64,000 nt of DNA from Streptomyces sp. MJM8645 (GTDB lineage Bacteria; Actinomycetota; Actinomycetes; Streptomycetales; Streptomycetaceae): positions 3,979,001 to 4,043,000 of the forward strand of contig NZ_LJJF01000001.1 in assembly GCF_001625365.1 (NCBI RefSeq), given 5' to 3'. Positions 15,714-23,424 of the stretch are shown here, piece by piece. The notes below the pieces were generated by a model, which did not search any database, had not been told where the DNA came from, and worked only from the letters and a program-made list of their open reading frames with translations. The position numbers and the translations under genes are program-made. The number at the start of each line of letters is the position of its first letter. Position 1 is the stretch's first letter.

Positions 15714-16723
15714 GGATAGCCACCGGCGCGTACGCCGATCCCGGCCTCGACCTCGACGCCGATTTCGACGCCGCCCTCGACCGGGGCCTGATCGGTTTCG
15801 AGGAGAGCACCGGCAGCATCCCCGCGATCGCGGGCTGCGGCTGCCCGAACTGCGCGGCCCGGCCGCACACCGCCCGCCCCGCGACGGCGACCGGCGGCAG
15901 CCGAATACACCGCGCCGTGCGGAGTACCTGCCTGGCCACCACCGTGCTGGCGGGCGCCGGCGTGGTCGGTCTGACGGCCGGTGCCGGGTCCGCGCACGCG
16001 GCGGCCGGGAAGCAGGGCTGGGACGGGTCGAAGTACTGGTTCAAGAACGGCGCCGGAGAGTGGCGGTGGACCAGCCACTACGACGTCTACGCGAACCGCG
16101 CCGGCCAGTCCGGCGGCTCCGGCGGTGCCAGCGGCAAGGTGGCCGCCGTGTCCAACGGTTCGGCCTCCTCCGCTTCCTCCTCCGGACTGCGCCAGGGCTG
16201 GGACGGGTCGAAGTACTGGTTCAAGAACAGCGCCGGAGAGTGGCGGTGGACCAGCCACTACGACGTCTACGCGAACCGCACCGGCCAGTCCGGCGGCGGT
16301 GCGGATCCCGCTCCCGCCCGGCCCGCGGCCACGCCGTCGGCGGACCAGGCGCCGGCTTCCGGCAGCGTGGAGTCGGCCATCGACTACGCGCTCGCCCAGC
16401 TGGGCAAGCCGTACGTCTGGGGCGGCAACGGCCCGTCCGGCTACGACTGCTCGGGGCTCGTCCAGCAGGCCTACCGGCGCAGCGGGATCAGCCTGCCGCG
16501 GGTGGCCGACGACCAGTACGCGGCCACCACGCCGATCAGCGCGGGGCAACTGCGCCGCGGTGACCTGGTGTTCTGGTCGGACAGCGGCCGGGCCTCCGGG
16601 ATCCACCACGTGGGGATCTACCTGGGCGGCGGCAAGTTCGTCGAGGCGCCCAGGCCCGGCAAGACGGTCCGGGTGTCCACCCTCAACTCGGGCTACTACC
16701 CGACCCACTTCGGGCGGCCGTAG
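15710..16723 (+). CDS. NlpC/P60 cell-wall hydrolase with duplicated 40-residue motif
   Basis: This 337-residue secreted peptidoglycan hydrolase cleaves stem or cross-link peptides. The start overlaps the SPFH stop (ATGA). The N-terminus is unusual: ~65 residues, including a CGCPNC motif, precede the hydrophobic signal (TCLATTVLAGAGVVGLTAGA), so it may be a signal anchor or a long twin-part signal. Two almost identical segments (GWDGSKYWFKN...WTSHYDVY, ~102-135 and ~162-195) lie 180 bp apart. They resemble a wall-binding repeat found in Streptomyces P60 proteins. The C-terminal NlpC/P60 domain has the nucleophile Cys247 in YDCSGL and the catalytic His in IHHVGIYLG (~299). Confidence 0.92.
   Translation: MRIATGAYADPGLDLDADFDAALDRGLIGFEESTGSIPAIAGCGCPNCAARPHTARPATATGGSRIHRAVRSTCLATTVLAGAGVVGLTAGAGSAHAAAGKQGWDGSKYWFKNGAGEWRWTSHYDVYANRAGQSGGSGGASGKVAAVSNGSASSASSSGLRQGWDGSKYWFKNSAGEWRWTSHYDVYANRTGQSGGGADPAPARPAATPSADQAPASGSVESAIDYALAQLGKPYVWGGNGPSGYDCSGLVQQAYRRSGISLPRVADDQYAATTPISAGQLRRGDLVFWSDSGRASGIHHVGIYLGGGKFVEAPRPGKTVRVSTLNSGYYPTHFGRP
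16012..16291 (+). repeat. Near-identical ~100-bp in-frame duplication in the NlpC/P60 gene
   Basis: The segments at about 16012-16111 and 16192-16291 differ at only a few bases. They encode the GWDGSKYWFKN...SHYDVYANR unit twice with a Ser/Gly linker between. The DNA-level identity suggests a recent duplication or ongoing gene conversion. Confidence 0.9.
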
Positions 16724-16737
16724 CGCCGGGGCGCACC

Positions 16738-16770
16738 GGGCCCCCGACAGCGGCGTGCTGTCGGGGGCCC
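16738..16770 (+). terminator. Terminator after the NlpC/P60 gene
   Basis: A perfect 14-bp stem (GGGCCCCCGACAGC with its complement) and a 5-nt loop start 15 bp past the stop codon. Confidence 0.85.
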
Positions 16771-17187
16771 GAAGCGCGACCTGGTCGTCCCCGCGGAGGG
16801 AACGGGTGCGCAGTTCGGGCCCGATCTGCCAATCGGCCGGTGCGCCGTGCGCGTTGGCCGTCTTTTCCGGGGCGGATTCGCCGACCGCCCGGAAAGTCTC
16901 CTGGATTTCGTCGAGGGTGCCGGCGCGGGCCCTCGGATCGGCGGGGCCGACGGTCACTCTGCCGGTGTTACCGCCCGGGCCCGGATTGTTTGCGGAATCG
17001 AGGGCCGGGCGCGCGTACTTCTTCCGGTCCTCGTCGTCGAAGAGCCCGTCCCGGGCGGGATTTCCGGCGAGGCTGCCCCCGTGGCGGCTTCGGCGTTGAA
17101 GTCCTGTTCCGTGCCCGGTCGTTCGTGGGCCAAGGCTGATCACTGCGGCCGGTGTTCTCAGCCGGGTGGGGTTCGCCGGGCACGGGT
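16771..17187 (-). pseudogene. Possible remnant of a minus-strand coding sequence; otherwise no gene seen
   Basis: This stretch has no complete gene. On the minus strand about 90 codons (roughly 17050 down to 16780) read as an ordinary charged protein (DGLFDDEDRKKYARP, GTLDEIQETFRAVGESAPEK) with ~80% GC at third positions. The frame has no stop before running through the terminator into the antisense of the NlpC/P60 gene. It may be a gene that lost its 3' end, or chance. I do not recognise a family. Confidence 0.3.
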
Positions 17188-17231
17188 GCAGGCTGCGAAC
17201 GGGCCCGGGTGGGGGCGGGTTCGCAGCCTGC
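17188..17231 (-). terminator. Terminator of the aldo/keto reductase gene
   Basis: Perfect 13-bp arms (GCAGGCTGCGAAC and complement) flank an 18-nt G-rich loop, 15 bp past the stop of the leftward gene. Confidence 0.75.
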
Positions 17232-17245
17232 GGGGTGGGGCGGGG

Positions 17246-18211
17246 TCAGGCGGAGGCGGTGTCGAGGAGGGCGGTCTGTTCGGGGGTGAGGCGGAGCGTG
17301 GTGGCTGCCAGCAGGGGCGGGAGCTGCTCGACGGTGCGGGCGCTGGCGATGGGGGCGGCGACCGTCGGCCGCCCGGCCAGCCAGGCGAGGGCGACCGTGG
17401 CGAGTGCGACGCCGTGCTCCCCGGCGACGGTGTCCAGGGCCGCCAGCACCTTCGGGCCGCGCGGGTCGTCCAGGTAGCGGGCGGCGCCCTCGGAGCGGGC
17501 GCTGTCGACGCCGGGGCCGCCGGGGCGGTACTTGCCGGTGAGGAAGCCGGAGGCGAGCGCGTAGTACGGGACGGCGGCGAGGCCGTGCTCGGCGACCACG
17601 TCGGCCAGCGGGCCCTCGAAGGTGCCGCGCGAGACCAGGTTGTAGTGCGGCTGGACGGCGACGTACTTGGCCAGGCCCTCGCGGTCGGCGAAGGCCAGCG
17701 CCTCGGACAGCCGCTCGGCGCCGATGTTGGAGGCGCCGACCGCGGCGACCTTGCCCTCGCGGACCAGCTCGTCCAGCGCGGTGACGAACTCCTCGACCGG
17801 GGTGTCGTCGTCCCGGTGGGTGTAGTACAGGTCGATCCGCTCGACGCCCAGGCGGCGCAGCGAACCCTCGGCCGCGGCCTTGATGTTGGCCGCGCCCAGA
17901 CCGCCGGCCTCGGGGTGCATGCCGACCTTGGTGGCGATCACGACGTCGTCGCGGTTGCCGCGGCTGCGCAGCCAGTTGCCGAGGACGGTCTCGGACTCGC
18001 CGCCGGTGTTGCCCGGGGCCCAGGCCGAGTAGACGTCGGCGGTGTCGACGAAGTTGCCGCCGGCCGCCGCGTAGGCGTCCAGGACGGCGAAGGACTGCTG
18101 CTCGTCGGCCGTCCAGCCGAAGACGTTGCCGCCGAGGGAGAGCGGGAAGACGGACAGGTCGGAGGCGCCGAGGCGGACCCGGCCCGGGGCGTCGCTGTGG
18201 TTTCCGGTCAT
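17246..18211 (-). CDS. Aldo/keto reductase
   Basis: This 321-residue NADPH-dependent oxidoreductase of the AKR superfamily starts at the ATG at 18211 (MTGNHSDAPG); the longer frame upstream is Pro/Arg-rich and runs over the divergent promoter. Family signatures are LSLGGNVFGW near the N-terminus, FVDTADVYSAWAPG (catalytic Asp and Tyr, ~45-58), DDVVIATKVG (catalytic Lys, ~85) and IDLYYTHRDD (catalytic His, ~122). The (beta/alpha)8 length is complete. It stands alone, so no pathway can be assigned; the closest type is the general 'oxidoreductase' AKR12-like group of actinobacteria. It is divergent from a small membrane protein gene. Confidence 0.9.
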   Translation of the reverse strand: MTGNHSDAPGRVRLGASDLSVFPLSLGGNVFGWTADEQQSFAVLDAYAAAGGNFVDTADVYSAWAPGNTGGESETVLGNWLRSRGNRDDVVIATKVGMHPEAGGLGAANIKAAAEGSLRRLGVERIDLYYTHRDDDTPVEEFVTALDELVREGKVAAVGASNIGAERLSEALAFADREGLAKYVAVQPHYNLVSRGTFEGPLADVVAEHGLAAVPYYALASGFLTGKYRPGGPGVDSARSEGAARYLDDPRGPKVLAALDTVAGEHGVALATVALAWLAGRPTVAAPIASARTVEQLPPLLAATTLRLTPEQTALLDTASA

Positions 18212-18365
18212 GGTCGGATTCAACCGGATCGCACCGGGCGGCATTCCGCGTGTCGGGCGGACTTCACGAGGATGTCGTACCACCGTTGCACGACCGGGTG
18301 GTGGGGGTCGCGCAGGAGGGGTCCGGGGTGTCCGTGAGGTGGGCGGATTCGTTAGAGTCCGTGCC

Positions 18366-18575
18366 ATGGCTGACAACGACTACGACCCCGCCGGCAGCAC
18401 CCAGATGTTCCGGGCGTTCGTCGACGAGACCCCGGCGGCCCCGCAGGCGCCGGGCACCGTCTCCACCTACGGCCGCAGCAGCAGCGGTGGTGGTGGCCGT
18501 ACCGGCGTGATCGCGCTGGTCGCCGTCATCGTGCTGGCCGTGTTGGGCGGCGTCATCTGGCTGGCGGTCAAGTGA
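18366..18575 (+). CDS. Small single-TM membrane protein
   Basis: The protein has 69 residues. A soluble N-terminus (MADNDYDPAGSTQMFRAFVD) and a Gly/Ser linker precede one C-terminal TM helix (VIALVAVIVLAVLGGVIWLAV) that ends the protein, as in tail-anchored proteins. The start codon is 8 bp after the TTAGAGT of a likely -10 region, so the mRNA leader is very short. The gene type is common in Streptomyces, but its function is unknown. Confidence 0.75.
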   Translation: MADNDYDPAGSTQMFRAFVDETPAAPQAPGTVSTYGRSSSGGGGRTGVIALVAVIVLAVLGGVIWLAVK

Positions 18576-18578
18576 TCC

Positions 18579-18614
18579 TCGCGCGGGTGACCCGGACGAG
18601 GGTCACCCGCGCGA
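18579..18614. terminator. Bidirectional terminator
   Basis: A perfect 15-bp stem (TCGCGCGGGTGACCC and complement) with a 6-nt loop lies between the rightward small membrane protein gene and the leftward end of the polysaccharide operon. Confidence 0.85.
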
Positions 18615-18650
18615 CGGAAACCGGTGCACCGAGGACCGGTGCGCCAGCGC

Positions 18651-19694
18651 TCAGCAGGGCTTGCGCCAGGCGTCCAGGTCGAGCTTCTTCTGCATCGAAC
18701 TGAAGCCGAGCGACTTGGCCTTGGCACAGAACTGGTCCGTGCCGAGCTTGTACTCGACGTGGAACACCGCCTTGCCCGCCTTGACGAACGGCGCGACCCG
18801 GTCGCACTCGTCGAACTGCGAGCACTCCTCGTTGACCGCGAAGTCGAAGTCCGGCAGCAGCGCCGGGATCTGGTCGAGGTCGTTCTTCAGACCGATGGCC
18901 AGGCCGCGTTCGTGGGCGAGCTGGGCCAGCATGCGGTTGTACTTGACCTGGTCGTCAGGGGTGAGCGGGAAACCGCTGTTCTGGTTGTAGGCCTCGATGG
19001 TGTCCGGCTCGATGGCGTCGAAGCCCTTGCTCTTGCACATGTCGAAGCGGGCCGCCATCAGCGGCTTGAGCTGGTCGAGCTTGCGGATGTCGAACCACTT
19101 CTCGCCCTTCCAGCCGGTGTCGGAGCCCTGCAAGGACTTGGCGAAGGCGGCGGAGTCGGGGCGGAAGTTCTCCCAGGAGCCGGCGTTGATGTAGCAGATC
19201 ACCTTGCGGCCCTTGGCGTGCAGCGCGGCCACCACCGAGGCGTCGTTCTCGAAGCCGTCGATGTCGTAGACCGGGACGTCCACGGACTGGTCGACGGTGC
19301 CGCCGAGCTGCCACTGCCAGGCGAGGCCCGGGGTGGGCTGCCAGCGGGCGCCGGCCGGCGGCGGCGGGGGGGTGGTGCCGCCGGGAGTTCCGCCGGGGGC
19401 GCTGGGGGTGCCCGGGGTGGTGGTGGCGCCCGGGGGCGTGGTGGCGCCGGGCGCGGTGGGCGAGCCGGGGGTGCTGGGCGTGCCGGGGGCCGGGGGCGTG
19501 CTGGCGGCGTCCGACGGGGTGCCCGGGGCGGTGCTGCCGTCCGGGGTGGTCGGGGCGGTGGCCGCGGGCGGGCTGCTCGGGGAGCCGTCGGCCGAGGAGT
19601 TGTCGTCGTCCGAGCCTGAGCTGCTGCACGAGGTCGCCAGCAGGGCGGCGGCGATGGTGATGGCGACCGGCAGGAGCCGGGTACGGCGGTTCAC
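18651..19694 (-). CDS. GH114 endo-alpha-1,4-galactosaminidase-like lipoprotein
   Basis: The lipoprotein has 347 residues; lipobox LLATSC puts the acylated Cys at 23. A ~95-residue Pro/Thr/Ser/Gly stalk leads to the catalytic domain (~115-345). The domain has hallmarks of GH114 (Ega3 of Aspergillus, the PelA hydrolase domain, TM1410-like): VYDIDGFEN, KGRKVICYINAGSWENFR, GFDAIEPDTIEAYNQNSGF (acid at ~DAIEPD) and FDFAVNEECSQF. Family members hydrolyse alpha-1,4-linked galactosamine/N-acetylgalactosamine polymers, usually the deacetylated stretches. It is the last gene of the locus, 22 bp after the GH135 gene. It probably trims the polymer at the cell surface or prevents clogging of the envelope. 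It is full length. Confidence 0.88.
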   Translation of the reverse strand: MNRRTRLLPVAITIAAALLATSCSSSGSDDDNSSADGSPSSPPAATAPTTPDGSTAPGTPSDAASTPPAPGTPSTPGSPTAPGATTPPGATTTPGTPSAPGGTPGGTTPPPPPAGARWQPTPGLAWQWQLGGTVDQSVDVPVYDIDGFENDASVVAALHAKGRKVICYINAGSWENFRPDSAAFAKSLQGSDTGWKGEKWFDIRKLDQLKPLMAARFDMCKSKGFDAIEPDTIEAYNQNSGFPLTPDDQVKYNRMLAQLAHERGLAIGLKNDLDQIPALLPDFDFAVNEECSQFDECDRVAPFVKAGKAVFHVEYKLGTDQFCAKAKSLGFSSMQKKLDLDAWRKPC

Positions 19695-19716
19695 GGTAGT
19701 CGAACTCCGGATCAGG

Positions 19717-20412
19717 TCAGGTCAGTTCAGCAGCGGTCAGGCCGTAGGGCAGGGTGCGCCAGGGGTTCTCCCCGGCGCCCGGTACGGCGCAGCCGACGCC
19801 GGCCCGGCGGGCGGCGATCAGCGCGGTGGCGTCCTCGGCGTGTTCGGCCGGGACGTCGTACACCAGGTGGCAGAAGCGGGAGGCCGCGTGGCGGCCGGTC
19901 CACAGCGGGAGCGTCATCGCGCGGTACGTGTCCCAGTCGCCCTCGAAGGTGACCAGCAGGTCGGCCAGGCCGACTTCGGCGTACCCCGGGTCGGGGTGCT
20001 CGCCGTGGCCGAAGACCACGGTGCCGCAGCCGGCCGCGCGCGCGGCCGTGGCCAGCCGCCGGTAGTGCGCGAGGGCGCCCGGGTGGGTGGCCACCTGGTC
20101 GAGGTATACGCCGGTGATGTCGTGGCGTTGACGGTAGGTCAGGATGTCGGCGACCACCGCCGCGTGCGGTCGGCGGCCGTAGTCGGTGTCGGTGTAGCCG
20201 ACCAACGGCACTCCGGCCGCGCGGAGTTGGTCGGCGGCCTCGGCGAAGACGTTGTCCGGGTTCTCGCCCGGCCCGTCGGCGAGGTTGAGCACGACGGCGG
20301 CGATCCGGCCCGGGTCGGCGGCGGCGACCGCCTGCCAGGCCGCCGGGTCCACCGCGGGGTGGACGTACAGCGGCACCAGCAGGCGGCCGTCGGGGATGAT
20401 CCCGCCGGTCAT
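19717..20412 (-). CDS. Spherulin-4/Sph3-like GH135 glycoside hydrolase
   Basis: The protein has 231 residues; the start ATG overlaps the epimerase stop (ATGA, 20409-20412). The spherulin-4 pattern runs through the whole protein: LLVPLYVHPAVDPAAW (~11-26), VVLNLADGPGENP (~40-52), GVPLVGYTDTDYGRR (~67-81), DILTYRQRHDITGVYLDQ (~89-106), VVFGHGEHPDPGY (~132-144) and LVTFEGDWDTY (~153-163). Family member Sph3 of Aspergillus is an endo-hydrolase of N-acetylgalactosamine-rich galactosaminogalactan and is needed for its synthesis. The conserved Asp/Glu residues above include the likely catalytic pair. There is no signal peptide at this start, so the protein would be cytoplasmic unless exported otherwise. 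That is odd for this enzyme and may mean it acts with the membrane synthase. Confidence 0.85.
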   Translation of the reverse strand: MTGGIIPDGRLLVPLYVHPAVDPAAWQAVAAADPGRIAAVVLNLADGPGENPDNVFAEAADQLRAAGVPLVGYTDTDYGRRPHAAVVADILTYRQRHDITGVYLDQVATHPGALAHYRRLATAARAAGCGTVVFGHGEHPDPGYAEVGLADLLVTFEGDWDTYRAMTLPLWTGRHAASRFCHLVYDVPAEHAEDATALIAARRAGVGCAVPGAGENPWRTLPYGLTAAELT

Positions 20413-21326
20413 GCGACGACCGGTGGGTAGGCGGGCTCGGCGGTGCTGAGCCACAGGTCGCGCAGGGTGTCGGCGAGGTCCGTCTCCGGGTGCCAGCCGA
20501 GCTCCCGGGCGGCGGCCGACACGTCGGCCTGCTGCCAGGAGACCGCGGCCGAGCGCTCGGAGCCCGCCCCGCTCTCGTCGATCCGGCCGGCGAAGCCGGC
20601 CGCGGCGACCAGCCCGTCCGCGATCGCCCGGACCTGCCGGGCCTGCCCGGAGGCGAGGTTGAGCACCCGGGGGAGCGGACGGTCCGCGGCGGCGGCCAGG
20701 CCGACCGCGCGGGCGATGTCCCGGGCGTCGACGAAGTCGCGGTAGGCGGAGAGGTCGCCGACCGTGATCACGCCGTCGGCGCCCTCGGGCGCCACCCGGA
20801 GCAGCTCGGCGGCCAGCCGGCCGGGCAGCGAGCCCGCCGGTGCCCCCGGGCCGACCGGGTTGAACACCCGCAGGACCACGGCGTCCAGCGCCGAGCCGGC
20901 CACCGCGAGGGAGCCGGCCAGCTTGGTCGCGCCGTACACGCCGACCGGGCGGGCGTCGGAGTCCTCGGACAGCGAGCTGCCCGCCGGACAGACGCCGTAC
21001 TCGCCGGCCGAACCGATGTGCACCAGCCGGGTCTTCGGGGCGCCGAGCTGCAGCGCCTCGCAGAGCACGGCCGGGCCGCGCGCGTTCACCTCGGCGAGCT
21101 TGACCGCGCTGCCGGCCACCGCGCCGGCGAAGTTGACCACCACGTCGGGTGCCAGCGCGGCCAGTTCCTCGCCGAGCGGGCCGGCCTGGGCGGTGGCCAG
21201 GTCCAGCCGGAGGTCGTGGGCGGGCCGCCGGCCCGCGGTCAGCACGGTGGCACCGGGCAGTGACCGCAGGACGGCGGTGGCGTGACGGCCGAGGAAGCCG
21301 TCGCCGCCGAGGAGCAGGATTCTCAC
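20409..21326 (-). CDS. NDP-sugar epimerase/dehydratase-like SDR
   Basis: The 305-residue extended SDR starts at a GTG overlapping the nucleotidyltransferase stop (GTGA, 21323-21326). The NAD-binding motif is GGDGFLG (~7-13), the catalytic Ser/Tyr/Lys are in VHIGSAGEYG and YGATK (~125-150), and VVLRVFNPVGPG and DFVDARDIARAVGLA follow. This is the layout of UDP-glucose/UDP-GlcNAc 4-epimerases. In the Aspergillus galactosaminogalactan cluster the matching gene is uge3, which makes UDP-Gal/UDP-GalNAc. Here it is the best candidate for the C4 epimerase, although the sequence alone cannot prove its substrate. It is coupled on both sides. Confidence 0.82.
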   Translation of the reverse strand: MRILLLGGDGFLGRHATAVLRSLPGATVLTAGRRPAHDLRLDLATAQAGPLGEELAALAPDVVVNFAGAVAGSAVKLAEVNARGPAVLCEALQLGAPKTRLVHIGSAGEYGVCPAGSSLSEDSDARPVGVYGATKLAGSLAVAGSALDAVVLRVFNPVGPGAPAGSLPGRLAAELLRVAPEGADGVITVGDLSAYRDFVDARDIARAVGLAAAADRPLPRVLNLASGQARQVRAIADGLVAAAGFAGRIDESGAGSERSAAVSWQQADVSAAARELGWHPETDLADTLRDLWLSTAEPAYPPVVA

Positions 21327-22153
21327 GCGGCCCGTCCGTCACTCTGGGCGCCCGCGGTGGTGGGAGCCTCGGCCGTGTCGTCCGGGGCGGTGCGGGCGGC
21401 CGGGATCGGCAGCTCCGCCACGCCCTGGCCGGCGCCGGCCGACTCGAAGGGCATCAGCACCGGTCGGATGGACGAGAACTCGGCGTTCGCCCGGTCGTAG
21501 TCGTCCGGGCGGCCGATGTCCAGCCAGTAGCCGCCGAAGTCGTAGGCGGCGGGCGGGGTCTTGGCGGCGAGCAGGTCCAGCACCAGCTCGTCGAAGCCCA
21601 GCGGCAGGCCGGGGGTGTACTTGGCGAGTGCCGAACGGGACACGCCGTACACGCCCATCGAGACGCGGTAGTCGATGCTCGGCTTCTCCTGGAAGCCGGT
21701 GATGCTGCCGGACTCGGCGGTCAGCACGCCGAAGTCGATCTTCACCTGACGGGCGTAGGTGGCGATGGTGAGCGGCGCCCCGGACGCCTCGTGGTGCTTG
21801 AGCACCCCGGCGAAGTCCAGGTCGGTGAGGATGTCGCCGTTCATCACCAGGAAGTGCTCCGGCAGGCGGTCCTGCATGGTGAGCAGCGGGCCCATGGTGC
21901 CGAGCGGGCTGTCCTCGACGGCGTAGCCGACCCGCAGCCCCCACTGGGAGCCGTTGCCGACGTACGCGCGGATGATGTGGCCGAGATGGCCGATGGCCAG
22001 GGTGACGGTCTTGAAGCCCGCGGCGGCGAGCTGGCGCATCACGATCTCCAGGATCGCGTGCTGGTCGCCGATCGGGACGAGCGGCTTGGGAAGGGCGGTG
22101 GTGTACGGGCGGAGGCGGACGCCCTTACCGCCGGCCAGGATCACTGCATGCAT
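21323..22153 (-). CDS. Sugar-phosphate nucleotidyltransferase
   Basis: The 276-residue enzyme is of the RmlA/GlmU-N/ManC type and joins a nucleoside triphosphate to a sugar 1-phosphate. The signature is MHAVILAGGKGVRLRPYT (1-18) with LPKPLVPIG (~20-28). The metal-binding Asp is in FLVMNGDILTD (~107), and GFQEKPS and GGYWLDIGRPDDYDRANAEF follow. A ~50-residue Ala/Pro-rich tail replaces the left-handed beta-helix of bifunctional GlmU. The ATG is preceded by GGGGG. It would supply an activated sugar to the polymer made by this operon; base and sugar specificity are not visible in the sequence. Confidence 0.88.
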   Translation of the reverse strand: MHAVILAGGKGVRLRPYTTALPKPLVPIGDQHAILEIVMRQLAAAGFKTVTLAIGHLGHIIRAYVGNGSQWGLRVGYAVEDSPLGTMGPLLTMQDRLPEHFLVMNGDILTDLDFAGVLKHHEASGAPLTIATYARQVKIDFGVLTAESGSITGFQEKPSIDYRVSMGVYGVSRSALAKYTPGLPLGFDELVLDLLAAKTPPAAYDFGGYWLDIGRPDDYDRANAEFSSIRPVLMPFESAGAGQGVAELPIPAARTAPDDTAEAPTTAGAQSDGRAA

Positions 22154-22227
22154 GGTGTTTCCCCCACGGAAAGGATGTGCAGGACACGAACCTTGGTTAC
22201 CAGGACGGGCATTGATCGGTACGGCGG

Positions 22228-23220
22228 TCAGACGTTGTAGATGTCGGTCTTGTAGCGGGCCAGGTTGGCCGGGTCGCGGAAGAACTCGATGGTCTGCTCC
22301 AGGCCCTGCTCCAGGGTGAACTGGGGGGCCCAGCCGGTGGCCTCGCGCAGCCGGGTGGCGTCCGCGACCAGGCGCATGACCTCGGAGTTGGCCGGGCGGA
22401 TGCGCTGCTCGTCCTCCTTCACCAGGAGGTCGACGCCCATCAGCTTGCCGACCAGGGAGACCAGGTCGCCGACCGAGATCTCGCCACCGGTGCCGGCGTT
22501 GAAGGTCCTGCCGACCACGGTCTCGGCGGGAGCGGTGCCGACCGTGCGGAACGCGTGCGCGGTGTCCTTGACGAACATGAAGTCGCGGGTCGGGCGCAGG
22601 TCGCCGAGGGTGATCTCGGTCTCGCCGGCGGCGACCTGGGCGATCACGGTCGGGATGACGGCACGCATCGACTGGCGCGGGCCGAAGGTGTTGAACGGGC
22701 GCAGGGTGACGACCGGGGTCTCGAAGCTGGCGTGGTAGCTGTCGGCCAGCCGGTCCCCGCCGGCCTTGGAGGCGGCGTACGGGGACTGGGTGTTGATCGG
22801 GTGGTCCTCGGTGATCGGCACGGTCTGCGCGGTGCCGTACGTCTCGCTGGTGGAGGTGTGCACCAGGCGCGGGATCTCCTGGTGGCGCACCGCCTCCAGC
22901 ACGTTCAGGGTGCCGGTGACGTTGGTGTCGACGTACGAGTGCGGGGCCAGGTAGGAGTACGGGATCGCTATCAGGGCGGCCAGGTGGTAGACCGCCTCGG
23001 TGCCCTTGACCAGGCCGTTGACCGAGCCCGGGTCCCGGACGTCGCCGAGGACGATCTCGACCGAGTCCAGCACCTCCTTGGACAGGGTCTCCAGCCAGCC
23101 GAAGGACGAGAAGGAGTTGTACTGGACCATCGCCCGGACCTGGTGCCCGTCGGCGACCAGGGACTCGACGAGGTGGGAGCCGATGAAGCCCTCGGCTCCG
23201 GTGACCGCGACGCTGCTCAT
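22228..23220 (-). CDS. LegB-like NAD-dependent 4,6-dehydratase/epimerase
   Basis: The 330-residue extended SDR has the NAD motif TGAEGFIGSH (~7-16), catalytic TSTSETYGTAQ and YAASK (~122-152), and the RPFNTFGPRQS loop. The unusual MVQYNSFSSFGWLETL segment (~32-47) is typical of LegB/PseB-neighbour enzymes that dehydrate nucleotide-linked GlcNAc, so a modified amino sugar is possible. No partner aminotransferase (LegC-like) is in the operon, so an epimerase role, or only the first step of a longer path, are alternatives. The gene is separated from the upstream gene by a 204-bp gap containing a 15-bp tandem repeat, and may have its own promoter there. Confidence 0.85.
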   Translation of the reverse strand: MSSVAVTGAEGFIGSHLVESLVADGHQVRAMVQYNSFSSFGWLETLSKEVLDSVEIVLGDVRDPGSVNGLVKGTEAVYHLAALIAIPYSYLAPHSYVDTNVTGTLNVLEAVRHQEIPRLVHTSTSETYGTAQTVPITEDHPINTQSPYAASKAGGDRLADSYHASFETPVVTLRPFNTFGPRQSMRAVIPTVIAQVAAGETEITLGDLRPTRDFMFVKDTAHAFRTVGTAPAETVVGRTFNAGTGGEISVGDLVSLVGKLMGVDLLVKEDEQRIRPANSEVMRLVADATRLREATGWAPQFTLEQGLEQTIEFFRDPANLARYKTDIYNV

Positions 23221-23295
23221 GCGTGATTCGCTCTCTCGATTTTGGGAACGGCCGGACTCCCGGTGGCGACCGGCCGGTGGTGGTTCAGCTGTGCC

Positions 23296-23381
23296 GTGAA
23301 GCGTGTTGAGGTGAAGCGCGTTCGGGTGAAGCGTGTTCGGGTGAAGCGCGTTGTGGAGCGTGTTCGGTGAAGCGGGTCCAG
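23296..23381. repeat. 15-bp tandem repeat inside the polysaccharide operon
   Basis: About five and a half copies of GTGAAGCGYGTTCGG run head to tail (units at 23296, 23311, 23326 and 23341 and degenerate units to 23381). They sit between the 12-TM protein gene and the SDR gene, where nothing is encoded. Copy-number change here could alter expression of the downstream half of the operon. Confidence 0.85.
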
Positions 23382-23424
23382 CGGTGCACGCGAATTGGGC
23401 GTGCGTGATTTCGGTGTTCGGTGT

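Noticed and set aside
16847..18337. 496-residue rightward open frame
   Set aside because: Antisense to the aldo/keto reductase, which has all four catalytic residues in order; no start site or motif in the shadow frame.
22228..23220. Legionaminic/pseudaminic acid pathway from the LegB-like SDR
   Set aside because: No aminotransferase, NeuB-like synthase, acetyltransferase or CMP-transferase is present in the locus, so the SDR alone does not support a nonulosonic acid pathway.
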